NCBI RefSeq assembly: GCF_900218015.1
Contig: NZ_UFQQ01000022.1
Location: 20,591-84,590, forward strand
Origin: Rhodopseudomonas pentothenatexigens
GTDB lineage: Bacteria > Pseudomonadota > Alphaproteobacteria > Rhizobiales > Xanthobacteraceae
Reading direction: 5' to 3'
DNA: 64,000 nucleotides
Position numbers and translations under genes: made by a program. A model generated the notes under the pieces. The model saw only the letters and a list, made by a program, of their open reading frames with translations. It was not told the origin of the DNA and made no database searches. This document shows, piece by piece, positions 55,421-64,000 of the stretch. How positions within the stretch are numbered: the first letter of the stretch is position 1; the number at the start of each line of letters is the position of its first letter.

Positions 55421-56662
55421 ATGCATCAGAGACTTGAAGGCCGTGGCGGGGCCGAATCCGCCAATCTTTCCGCGTTTGCTTCCGTCGCTTCGGCTTCCGT
55501 CGCTTCGGCTTCCGTCGCTTCGGCTTCCGTCGCTTCGGCTTCAGTTGCCTCGGCTTCAGTTGCCTCGGCTTCAGTTGCCTCGGCTTCAGTTGCCTCGGCT
55601 TCAGTTGCCTCGGCTTCGGCTGCTTCGGCGTTGACCGCCGCGGCGCTGCGCAGCGAGAAGCCGGACCTGCGCAAGGATGCACCGGTGTCGGTGATCGGCG
55701 CCGGCATCGCCGGGGCTTGGCAGGCACTGCTGCTGGCGCGCGCCGGCCGCAAGGTCAGTCTGTACGAGCGCGGCGACAACGAGATGACACAGGCCACCAG
55801 CCATTGGGCCGGCGGCATGCTTGCGCCGTATTGCGAGGCCGAGGGCGCCGAGCCGATGGTCAGCCAGATCGGCATGCGCTCGCTGGAGATGTGGCGCAAG
55901 GAATTCCCGGACGCGGTGTTCAACGGCTCGCTGGTGGTGGCGCATCCGCGCGACCGCGCCGATTTCGAGCGCTTCGCCAAGATGACCACCGGCCACCGCC
56001 GCGTCGACGCCGACGGCATCGCCGAGCTGGAACCGGCGCTGGCCGGCCGGTTCCGCGAAGGCCTGTTCTTCCCCGACGAAGGCCATGTCGAGCCGCGGCT
56101 GGTGCTGGCGCGGCTGCACGAGCGGCTGATCGAGGCCGGCGGCTCGATCCATTTCGAATCGGAAATGACGCCGGAAGATCTCGACGGCCTGGTGATCGAC
56201 TGCCGCGGCCTCGCGGCCCGCGACAAGGCGCCGGAGCTGCGCGGCGTCAAGGGCGAGATGGTGGTGATCAAGACCGCCGAGGTACAGCTGTCGCGCCCGG
56301 TGCGGCTGATGCACCCGCGCTGGCCGCTCTACGTCATCCCGCGCCAGAACAATCACTTCATGCTCGGCGCCACCACCGTCGAAAGCGAAGACGAATTGGT
56401 GATGGTGCGCTCGGCGCTGGAACTGCTGAGCGCGGCTTACGCGGTGCATCCGGCGTTCGGCGAAGCCCACATCGTCGAACTCGGCGCCGGGCTGCGTCCC
56501 GCCTTCCCCGACAACCTGCCGCGGATCGCCATCGGCAACCGCCGCGTCGCCACCAACGGCCTGTATCGTCACGGCTTCCTGATGGCGCCGTCGCTGGCCG
56601 AGAAAGTGGTGGCCTATGTCGAGCGCGGCGAGATCGACAATCAGGTGATGCGATGCTTGTGA
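55421..56662 (+). CDS. thiO: Glycine oxidase ThiO with pentapeptide-repeat N-terminus
   Basis: FAD-dependent oxidase that turns glycine into the dehydroglycine used for the thiazole ring. From residue 87, VSVIGAGIAGAWQALLLARAGR is the dinucleotide motif, SHWAGGMLAPYCEAEG and MRSLEMWRKEFPDAVF follow, and IVELGAGLRPAFPDNLPRIAIG and TNGLYRHGFLMAPSLAEKV close the D-amino-acid-oxidase fold. The 413 residues are about 70-80 longer than usual because residues 20-69 are a run of ASVAS units. The ATG at 55421 sits right behind the riboswitch. A TTG (near 55631) after the repeat would give a normal-length protein. Confidence 0.9.
   Translation: MHQRLEGRGGAESANLSAFASVASASVASASVASASVASASVASASVASASVASASVASASVASASAASALTAAALRSEKPDLRKDAPVSVIGAGIAGAWQALLLARAGRKVSLYERGDNEMTQATSHWAGGMLAPYCEAEGAEPMVSQIGMRSLEMWRKEFPDAVFNGSLVVAHPRDRADFERFAKMTTGHRRVDADGIAELEPALAGRFREGLFFPDEGHVEPRLVLARLHERLIEAGGSIHFESEMTPEDLDGLVIDCRGLAARDKAPELRGVKGEMVVIKTAEVQLSRPVRLMHPRWPLYVIPRQNNHFMLGATTVESEDELVMVRSALELLSAAYAVHPAFGEAHIVELGAGLRPAFPDNLPRIAIGNRRVATNGLYRHGFLMAPSLAEKVVAYVERGEIDNQVMRCL
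55478..55627 (+). repeat. 15-bp minisatellite coding for ASVAS in thiO
   Basis: Ten head-to-tail 15-base units: four are GCTTCCGTCGCTTCG, five are GCTTCAGTTGCCTCG, and the last is degenerate (GCTTCGGCTGCTTCG). The two block variants differ at three bases, all compatible with the same Ala-Ser-Val-Ala-Ser reading. This is the only such array in the window. Confidence 0.97.
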
Positions 56663-56850
56663 CCATCAACGGCGAACAGCGCGAGATCCAGTCCGCCAGC
56701 GTCGCGGCGCTGATGGCCGAGCTCGACTGCACCGGCGGCCACTTCGCCGTCGCGCTCAACTACGACGTCGTCCCCCGCGGCAAATGGGACGAGACGCCGG
56801 TCGCCGCCGGCGACGAAATCGAGATCCTGACCCCGCGGCAGGGGGGATGA
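56653..56850 (+). CDS. thiS: Sulfur carrier protein ThiS
   Basis: A 65-residue ubiquitin-like carrier that brings sulfur as a C-terminal thiocarboxylate to ThiG. It ends in GDEIEILTPRQGG, with the required Gly-Gly. MLVTINGEQREIQSASVAAL is the usual opening. It overlaps thiO by ten bases. The 457-base gap before thiG holds two groups of repeats. Confidence 0.95.
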   Translation: MLVTINGEQREIQSASVAALMAELDCTGGHFAVALNYDVVPRGKWDETPVAAGDEIEILTPRQGG

Positions 56851-56930
56851 GGATGGCCGCGCCCCGGACATCACCGTCCTTCAATCGGAGTGATGCACCG
56901 CGCCTGCCCCACACCCCGCCGTCATCGCCC

Positions 56931-57019
56931 GGCTCGTCCGGGCGACCCAGTATCCCAGAGCGGCTGCGATCTATCACCACCGCCCTGCAATACTGGATCC
57001 CCGCCTTCGCGGGGATGAC
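56931..57019. repeat. Composite palindromic repeat, family A, copy 3 (inverted)
   Basis: Begins GTCATCGCCCGGCTCGTCCG and ends GCGGGGATGACG, with CCCAGTATCCCAGAG and AATACTGGATC inside. It is the same family as the copies at 12826 and 41059 but in opposite orientation, and lies between thiS and thiG. Confidence 0.8.
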
Positions 57020-57075
57020 GACTGTGGTGGGGATGAGGATGGCGGTGATACACGCTACGCGCCGCAGCGCCTCCG

Positions 57076-57283
57076 CTCCCCTCCCCCTTGCGGGGAGGGG
57101 TCGGGGGTGGGGGGCCGCGAGTCGCAGCGCTGCTACTCACCTCTCCCCGCGCGCGGGGAGAGGTCGAATGCTGAGCGCAGCGAAGCGTTCGGGTGAGGGG
57201 GCGCCTCCGCGCAGCCGAGAGGCTCGAACTCGCCGAACCGCCCCCTCACCCCAGCCCTCTCCCCGCACGCGGGGAGAGGGAGC
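57076..57283. repeat. Family D palindromes between thiS and thiG
   Basis: Several hairpins built on CTCCCC...GGGGAG follow each other: CTCCCCCTTGCGGGGAGGGG near 57082, CTCTCCCCGCGCGCGGGGAG near 57141, and CTCTCCCCGCACGCGGGGAG near 57257. They are linked by (C)CCTCACCC and GGGTGAGGG arms. This would form an extended structured region within the thi message. Confidence 0.8.
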
Positions 57284-57307
57284 GCGCCGCGGCACTGGAG
57301 ATGCGTC

Positions 57308-58090
57308 ATGGTGAAATTCTACGACCGCGAATTCGGCTCCCGGCTGCTGATCGGCAGCGCGCTGTATCCGTCGCCTTCGATCATGCAGGACTCGATCCGC
57401 GAGTCCGGCGCCGAGATCGTCACGGTGTCGCTGCGGCGCGAGACCGCGGGCGGCAAGGCCGGCGATCAGTTCTGGTCGCTGATCCGCGAACTCGGCGTCA
57501 CCGTGCTGCCGAACACCGCCGGCTGCCGCGGCGTGCGCGATGCGGTGACCACCGCCAAGCTGGCGCGCGAATTGTTCGGGACGAGCTGGATCAAGTTAGA
57601 GGTGATCGCCGATAACGACACGCTGCAGCCGGACGTGGTCGGCCTGGTCGAAGCAGCTTCAATCCTGATCAAGGATGGCTTCGAGGTGTTTCCCTATTGC
57701 ACCGAGGATCTGTCGGTGGCGATGCGGCTGGTCGATGCCGGATGCCGGGTGATCATGCCGTGGGCGGCGCCGATCGGCAGCGCGCGCGGCATCGTCAGTC
57801 GCGACGCGCTGAAGCTGCTGCGCGACCGCCTGCCCGACATCACGCTGGTGGTCGATGCCGGCCTCGGCGCGCCGAGCCACGCCGCCGAAGCGATGGAGCT
57901 CGGCTACGACGCCGTGTTGCTCAACACCGCGATCGCCAAGGCCGAAGACCCGGTGGCGATGGCGCGCGGCTTCAAGCTCGCGGTCGAAGCCGGCCGCACT
58001 GGTTACGAAGCGGGGCTGATGGGCGCCCGCGATTTCGCTTCGCCCTCCACCCCTGTGATCGGGACCCCGTTCTGGCATGCCGTATCCTGA
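57308..58090 (+). CDS. thiG: Thiazole synthase ThiG
   Basis: Builds the thiazole phosphate moiety from DXP, dehydroglycine and ThiS-thiocarboxylate. The 260 residues open [20 protein letters not shown]. The Schiff-base lysine is in [20 protein letters not shown], and the rest of the TIM barrel shows [39 protein letters not shown] strands, with [19 protein letters not shown] near the end. The ATG at 57308 follows GGAG. It overlaps thiE by 14 bases. Confidence 0.97.
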   Translation: MVKFYDREFGSRLLIGSALYPSPSIMQDSIRESGAEIVTVSLRRETAGGKAGDQFWSLIRELGVTVLPNTAGCRGVRDAVTTAKLARELFGTSWIKLEVIADNDTLQPDVVGLVEAASILIKDGFEVFPYCTEDLSVAMRLVDAGCRVIMPWAAPIGSARGIVSRDALKLLRDRLPDITLVVDAGLGAPSHAAEAMELGYDAVLLNTAIAKAEDPVAMARGFKLAVEAGRTGYEAGLMGARDFASPSTPVIGTPFWHAVS

Positions 58091-58685
58091 CCGTTTCTAT
58101 CCCGTCGTCGACAGCATCGCGTGGGTCAAACGCCTCGCCGCGCTCGGCGTCGGCACCGTGCAGCTCCGCGCCAAGGACCTCGACGACGGCGCCGCGCTGC
58201 AGCTCGTCACCGACGCGCTCGCGGCGGTGAAGGACACGCCCACCAAGCTGATCATCAACGACTACTGGCGCGCCGCGATCGTCGCCGGCGCCCAGCATCT
58301 GCATCTCGGCCAGGAAGACCTCGCCGAGGCCGACCTCGCCGAGATCAAGAGCGCCGGGCTGACGCTCGGCCTCTCCACCCACGACGACGCCGAACTCGAA
58401 ACCGCGCTGGCCGCGAAGCCGGACTACATCGCGCTCGGCCCGATCTTCCCGACCACGCTGAAATCGATGCGGTTTGCCCCGCAGGGCGTTCCGAAGATCA
58501 CCGAATGGAAGAAGCGCGTCGGCAACATCCCGCTGGTCGCGATCGGCGGCATCAAGCTGGAGCAGGCCGAAGAGATCTTCGCCGCCGGCGCCGACTCGAT
58601 CGCGGTGGTCAGCGACGTGACGCAGAACCCCGATCCAGACGCCCGCGTCCGCGCCTGGCTCGATTTCGTCGCCGAGAAGGCGTGA
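58077..58685 (+). CDS. thiE: Thiamine phosphate synthase ThiE
   Basis: Joins hydroxymethylpyrimidine diphosphate and thiazole phosphate to give thiamine phosphate. The 202 residues include [19 protein letters not shown], where the usual QLREK is QLRAK, then [55 protein letters not shown] and the phosphate site [26 protein letters not shown]. The start overlaps thiG. The missing Glu in the QLREK motif sets it apart from the E. coli type. Confidence 0.9.
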   Translation: MPYPDRFYPVVDSIAWVKRLAALGVGTVQLRAKDLDDGAALQLVTDALAAVKDTPTKLIINDYWRAAIVAGAQHLHLGQEDLAEADLAEIKSAGLTLGLSTHDDAELETALAAKPDYIALGPIFPTTLKSMRFAPQGVPKITEWKKRVGNIPLVAIGGIKLEQAEEIFAAGADSIAVVSDVTQNPDPDARVRAWLDFVAEKA

Positions 58686-58706
58686 TGACCGCTGCGACGC
58701 GCGGCG

Positions 58707-60835
<2,129 letters not shown>

Positions 60836-60861
60836 GGCAGCGGGCTCACCACACCACAAAC

Positions 60862-60893
60862 GTCATGCCCGGGCTCGACCCGGGCATCCATCT
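60862..60893. terminator. Single-hairpin family B element after thiC
   Basis: GTCATGCCCGGGCTCGACCCGGGCATCC forms an 8-9 bp stem with a short loop 26 bases beyond the thiC stop. It is half of the family B repeat and may serve as a transcription terminator. It also marks the left border of the AT-rich region. Confidence 0.7.
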
Positions 60894-60942
60894 GAAATGA
60901 ATGTTAGCGAATACTACACCGAACCGGCGCGAAGAGCATAAG

Positions 60943-62196
60943 ATGGCAGCTTTTGATGACGTCCACGATCCGATTATTCGAATATTTGCGATGAATCTCG
61001 TCGATGATCTCGTCGAAATTTCATTCTTGGCAGACCACCATCTCTATCTCGCTAGACGATCGCTCCTGAGCAACCCGCGAGCCGGACAGAATGAAAAGAA
61101 CGACGCCACTCGCCAATACTACGACGCATACGACCCGAACGTTAGATATCGAATCCATATTTCGAACAGATGCAACGAAGCCATCAAGACCATTTCTGAG
61201 ATATACCAGAGTAAAATCCGAGCGACTGAATTCTTTCTAGACAGCAGAAGACACTTTGTTCGCTATACAAACATAGACACCAACCTTGCCAACCTAAGAC
61301 GATCACTCACCCCACTATCTGAGAAAATTCATCTACTGACCAACGTTTTGACGAAGAGCGACCCGAACGCGAGAGACAAGATTTATGAACTCGTGATTGG
61401 GAGCCAACTTGAGCAGCTCGACGCGCCCTACCTATTTGAAGTTGACAACGACACCATCGACCTCGCTCCACCCCCTCCGATTGAAAAACCTGCTAACGCC
61501 TCTGAAGCCCTCGCAATCTTGACCAGCGAAGCTTCTGCGATAGCTAAACGCTTAGAACTTACAAATGCTGACCGCCGCTTCTTAACTGCTCTAACCGATT
61601 ACATTGGAGCGTTAATCGAGACTGACTTTTCGCCAATTAAGGTTGACCTTTATTCCAGCAAACTTCGCGCCTATCTGCTCCAGATGGCAGACGAGCTTCC
61701 AAGCTTCGCAATTGCGGAAGTATCAGCTCTACTTCTGTCACAAGAACGCGTGCTAAGGCAGTTCCCAGTTTGGAGAGAGTTCGAATCTGACGCGTCTCAG
61801 TACGAACCAGATCAGGACGAACTTACGAAACAACACGACCTTCTCGCCAATATCGCTACGGAAACTCGACAAGCATCGGGGGTAGCGAGTAATGAGGTTT
61901 TGGCCGCACTTGAACGACTGGAACGGAGCAGCGGGGAGATCGAGACTAGAAAGACGGCAACTTTGGGCGTCTGGCGCTCGTTGGAGAACTTTATAAAGGT
62001 CAACATACGGCATGTGATTGAGCTTGCTAAGACCATACAGAACAATTTGTCTCGCAATCAATCAAGATACATTAGATACTTGGAGAGAATTATTCCCTAT
62101 CTTAAGCTGTATGTAGGCATGAACGACAACCGTAAATGGCTTCTTCCCGTTGTCCAATGGCTGGATGAAGTGATCAAGTTGTCTAAGCAACGCTAG
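60943..62196 (+). CDS. Helical protein of unknown function in an AT-rich region
   Basis: A 417-residue, mostly alpha-helical protein with no recognised domain. Residues about 35-110 have charged helices (NEAIKTISEIYQSKIRATEF) and a Pro-rich spacer (DLAPPPPIEKPANA) near 195. A long helical half (DELTKQHDLLANIATETRQASG, SGEIETRKTATLGVWRSLE) suggests coiled coil. There are no clear transmembrane helices apart from weak WLLPVVQWL near the end. Its base composition is much lower in GC than thiC, with rare codons such as AGA, ATA and TTA in use, a sign of transfer. The ATG at 60943 with AAGAG upstream is preferred over 60901. Confidence 0.7.
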   Translation: MAAFDDVHDPIIRIFAMNLVDDLVEISFLADHHLYLARRSLLSNPRAGQNEKNDATRQYYDAYDPNVRYRIHISNRCNEAIKTISEIYQSKIRATEFFLDSRRHFVRYTNIDTNLANLRRSLTPLSEKIHLLTNVLTKSDPNARDKIYELVIGSQLEQLDAPYLFEVDNDTIDLAPPPPIEKPANASEALAILTSEASAIAKRLELTNADRRFLTALTDYIGALIETDFSPIKVDLYSSKLRAYLLQMADELPSFAIAEVSALLLSQERVLRQFPVWREFESDASQYEPDQDELTKQHDLLANIATETRQASGVASNEVLAALERLERSSGEIETRKTATLGVWRSLENFIKVNIRHVIELAKTIQNNLSRNQSRYIRYLERIIPYLKLYVGMNDNRKWLLPVVQWLDEVIKLSKQR

Positions 62197-62201
62197 CAAG
62201 C

Positions 62202-62283
62202 GTAGCCCGGGGTGAGCGAAGCGATACCCGGGGCTCCTGCGTTCGTTCAACCCCGCGTATCGCTGCGCTCACTCGGGCTACTC
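62202..62283. repeat. Family E palindromic element between two foreign genes
   Basis: GTAGCCCGGGGTGAGCGAAG at the left and CGCTGCGCTCACTCGGGCTA at the right are inverted, with CGATACCCGGGG inside. This chromosome-type repeat lies between two AT-rich genes, showing that the cassette has been resident long enough to receive one or arrived with it. Confidence 0.85.
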
Positions 62284-62302
62284 GCTGGAGGACAGTAAGT
62301 AG

Positions 62303-63151
62303 ATGAACTCCGACGATCGTTCATCCTTAGCGAGATCAATTTCGAAACAGTTGCATAGAATGCTTGAGGCAAAGAAGCATCAAGCCGAATTGATTCAACA
62401 CAATTTAGAAAAGGGCCTGGGAAATGAGCAGGCCCTCCGGGATCTTCTTAAATGGTTTCTCCCAAGACGATTCGGAATTGGCAAAGGCAAAGTCGCAAAC
62501 TCAGATGGAAAGATGAGTCGACACGCCGACTTAATCATTTACGACGCGTTTCAATGTCCTGCCCTGTTCGTTGACGAGAACGAGAATCAAATTCTCCCAA
62601 TCGAAGGGGTGTTTGAGGTCGTTGAAATTAAAACGACTTTAACGTCAAAGACTCTCGCGGACGCCTTTGAGAATCTAAAGACTGTGCACGACCTTAAACG
62701 ACGATCGAATCTTTCAAACAACGAATTGGTTACCGGCTGCCCACCTGCTCTGAATATCTTTGCTTTTGCGGATGAAAGGTCATTGCATTCGATAGCCGAT
62801 CAATTCGATAAACTTAGTAGGCAATACCCGGTCGAGGAAAGTTTCAGCTCGTTCAGCACAAAGAGCCCTGGCTACAAACGACACAATAAACGTCGTTATC
62901 TCGTCAAGAGCATCAGTGTTCTCGGCAAGGGATGCATCTTACATAACCTTGATGGCTCTATCGAAACCTTCGATTGGGGCGACTATACGCTTGGAATGTT
63001 TCTTACAGGTATCGTCACCGATTTTGAAAAAATCGCTTTAAAGACGCCGAATCTTACTCACTATCTAAACTGGATAATGATAGACGAATGGAGAGGCACT
63101 AATAAAGTGGAAGAGATCAGGTCGCGCTGGTCAAATACGGAGATGGACTGA
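62303..63151 (+). CDS. DUF6602-like protein, predicted PD-(D/E)XK nuclease fold
   Basis: A 282-residue protein. After an N-terminal helix, LLKWFLPRRFGIGKGKVANSDGKMSRHADLIIYD is followed by ILPIEGVFEVVEIKTTL. The order Asp76 or Asp81, then Glu108-x-Lys110, resembles a PD-(D/E)XK nuclease core as in the DUF6602 family, whose members I recall as unassigned nuclease-like proteins. The C-terminal half has no recognised motif. GGAGGAC is 10-15 bases ahead of the ATG. It is AT-rich like its neighbour and follows it in the same direction, so a two-gene unit is likely. Function in DNA defence is inferred only. Confidence 0.7.
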   Translation: MNSDDRSSLARSISKQLHRMLEAKKHQAELIQHNLEKGLGNEQALRDLLKWFLPRRFGIGKGKVANSDGKMSRHADLIIYDAFQCPALFVDENENQILPIEGVFEVVEIKTTLTSKTLADAFENLKTVHDLKRRSNLSNNELVTGCPPALNIFAFADERSLHSIADQFDKLSRQYPVEESFSSFSTKSPGYKRHNKRRYLVKSISVLGKGCILHNLDGSIETFDWGDYTLGMFLTGIVTDFEKIALKTPNLTHYLNWIMIDEWRGTNKVEEIRSRWSNTEMD

Positions 63152-63197
63152 TAATCGAATTCGGATCGTCGCCCTTAACGCGGGTTAGCTCGGCAGG

Positions 63198-63292
63198 CCG
63201 TAGGGCGGATTAGCGTAGCGTAATCCGCCCTTGCGCCAAGGCACCGCCACGTTGGCCCGGCGGGTTACGCCTTCGGCTAACCCGCCCTACGG
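63198..63292. repeat. Family F palindromic element
   Basis: CCGTAGGGCGGATTAGCG begins a composite palindrome that closes with GCTAACCCGCCCTACGG, with GCGTAGCG and CGGCTAACCCG inner segments. It borders the right side of the AT-rich cassette and lies just before the stop of the DUF6429 gene. Confidence 0.85.
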
Positions 63293-63305
63293 TCACACGT
63301 CGGCG

Positions 63306-63539
63306 TTACGTTTTCTTCTTCGCAAACATTCCCTCGAACAACTCTTTGGCACGCCGAAGGCCTTCGTCGGTAACCACGACCGACTGCGCCTTGCCGGCCG
63401 GGTTTCCGATCAGGCCCTTGTCGTGCAGCCGGTCCAACGTATTCCAGTCGTGGCCTTTCCAGGCGCGGGTGCCGTCATGCAATGTCAGATACAGCAGTGC
63501 CAGCGTCGCGTCGTCGATCTTGCCGGTGTCGAATTCCAT
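63306..63539 (-). CDS. DUF6429-family small protein
   Basis: A 77-residue protein beginning MEFDTGKIDDATLALLYLTL. It contains HDGTRAWKGHDWNTLDRLHDKGLI, GNPAGKAQSVVVTDEGLRRA and ELFEGMFAKKKT, the full DUF6429 pattern as I recall it. The sequence looks like a small winged-helix fold, but the function is unknown; relatives are frequent in transposon-rich regions of Bradyrhizobiaceae. The ATG at 63539 has GGGAGATCGAGG upstream. Confidence 0.82.
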   Translation of the reverse strand: MEFDTGKIDDATLALLYLTLHDGTRAWKGHDWNTLDRLHDKGLIGNPAGKAQSVVVTDEGLRRAKELFEGMFAKKKT

Positions 63540-63550
63540 CCTCGATCTCC

Positions 63551-63655
63551 CGGCCGGTTGGGCGGATGAGCGAAGCGTAATCTGCCACTCCCTCAATGAG
63601 AACACCGCTGTCACCGGCGGCCTACGCCTTCGGCTAACCCGCCCTTCGCGGGCTA
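63551..63655. repeat. Second family F-like repeat
   Basis: GGTTGGGCGGATGAGCGAAGCG and CGGCTAACCCGCCCTTCGCG outline a related palindrome. It lies in front of the DUF6429 gene and interrupts an in-frame reading from an upstream open frame. Confidence 0.7.
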
Positions 63656-63902
63656 CTTGCTGCATCTCGTGGTCCTTGAACCCAAGCGCCTGCAACTGCG
63701 CCTTTGCTTGTTCGATCCTATCGATCTGCTCCCGTGATGGTATGATCGCAACGTCCATGGAGACTTCTAGCGTTTGCCGCAGGATTGATACCAACTCAAT
63801 CAGGCCGCCGTCGACCGGGCTCGAAACGCGCAGTGGAAATGCGCCCGCCGCCAAGCGGCAAAAATCGCCGTTGACAAGCAGATCGAATAGGAATAAATAC
63901 AC
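63602..63902 (-). pseudogene. Possible gene fragment upstream of the DUF6429 gene
   Basis: A frame from GTG at 63902 (or ATG at 63758) reads VSMDVAIIPSREQIDRIEQA and GFKDHEMQQVAR before passing without a stop into repeat-derived residues (EGRVSRRRRPPV) and then the DUF6429 start. The peptide upstream of the repeat looks coding (amphipathic helix), the repeat part does not. It may be the front of a gene cut by the repeat, or a separate small gene whose end was rewritten. No family is recognised. Confidence 0.35.
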
Positions 63903-63904
63903 AT

Positions 63905-63960
63905 TACCTCTCCCATCGAGGGGCGCCTCCGGAGGCGTCTTGAGGCGGGGAGAGGGGCGG
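63905..63960. repeat. Palindromic element at the right edge
   Basis: ACCTCTCCC at about 63905 and GGGGAGAGG at about 63948 are inverted, with GGCGCCTCCGGAGGCGTC inside forming a perfect small hairpin. It resembles family D. The last 40 bases show nothing recognisable and may be the start of the next feature. Confidence 0.6.
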
Positions 63961-64000
63961 CGTCCTGCGTTGCGTGGTTCGCAGCCACGTGGCCCGGGAG

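Noticed and set aside
55426..56572. Frames opposite thiO reading (EATEA)n
   Set aside because: These are the complement of the ASVAS array with no other support; thiO is the coding strand given its FAD motif and the riboswitch.
60900..63151. Prophage or integrative element
   Set aside because: No integrase, phage structural gene or tRNA target is visible; only two genes of foreign composition are present.

Overview
The window is high-GC, densely coded alphaproteobacterial chromosome. The genes look like Rhodopseudomonas palustris or a very close Bradyrhizobiaceae relative. This rests on a complete alphaproteobacterial dcw (division and cell wall) cluster, an ArsM closely resembling my recollection of the well-studied R. 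palustris enzyme, a class A RNase P RNA, and composite palindromic intergenic repeats of the kind common in this group. No database search was run, so the species call is by recognition.

Positions 1-21744 hold the dcw cluster, transcribed right to left: rsmH-ftsL-ftsI-murE-murF-mraY-murD-ftsW-murG-murC-(small membrane protein)-murB, then (GT87-like membrane protein)-ddl-ftsQ-ftsA-ftsZ, with ftsZ running off the left edge. Many junctions are 4-base stop/start overlaps. A DUF4239-type gene on the opposite strand (6666-7469) splits the cluster in two. No mraZ lies in front of rsmH. To the right come a muropeptide amidase, rnpB, a pair of tiny membrane proteins, and an EmrAB-type efflux pump with a divergent TetR gene. 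The emrA/tetR promoter region holds a perfect 21-bp palindrome.

Positions 28049-39911 carry an extensin-like lipoprotein, a chemoreceptor, a small unknown protein, a large autotransporter built on a 68-residue repeat, a HAD hydrolase, and a translationally coupled trio: a radical SAM protein with a B12-binding-like N-terminus plus two short-chain dehydrogenases. Positions 39929-46494 form an arsenic island: acr3, two structurally unrelated arsC genes, three arsR genes, a thioredoxin-like protein, arsP, a TauE/SafE exporter and arsM. Each of the three arsR genes has a TTGAC-N17 promoter that places the predicted transcription start at the ATG.

Positions 46550-55172 hold a DUF3606 protein, a tryptophanase-family lyase, an L,D-transpeptidase, a DUF4403 protein, a PRC-barrel protein, a Ser-rich secreted-looking protein, and an OmpR/EnvZ-type two-component pair. 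Positions 55302-60835 are the thiamine pathway: a TPP riboswitch followed by thiO-thiS-thiG-thiE-thiC. ThiO has an unusual N-terminal tract of ten ASVAS pentapeptides, and palindromic repeat clusters sit inside the operon. Positions 60900-63150 are clearly AT-richer and encode two genes of foreign character, an unknown helical protein and a DUF6602-like predicted nuclease. A DUF6429 gene and further repeats close the window.
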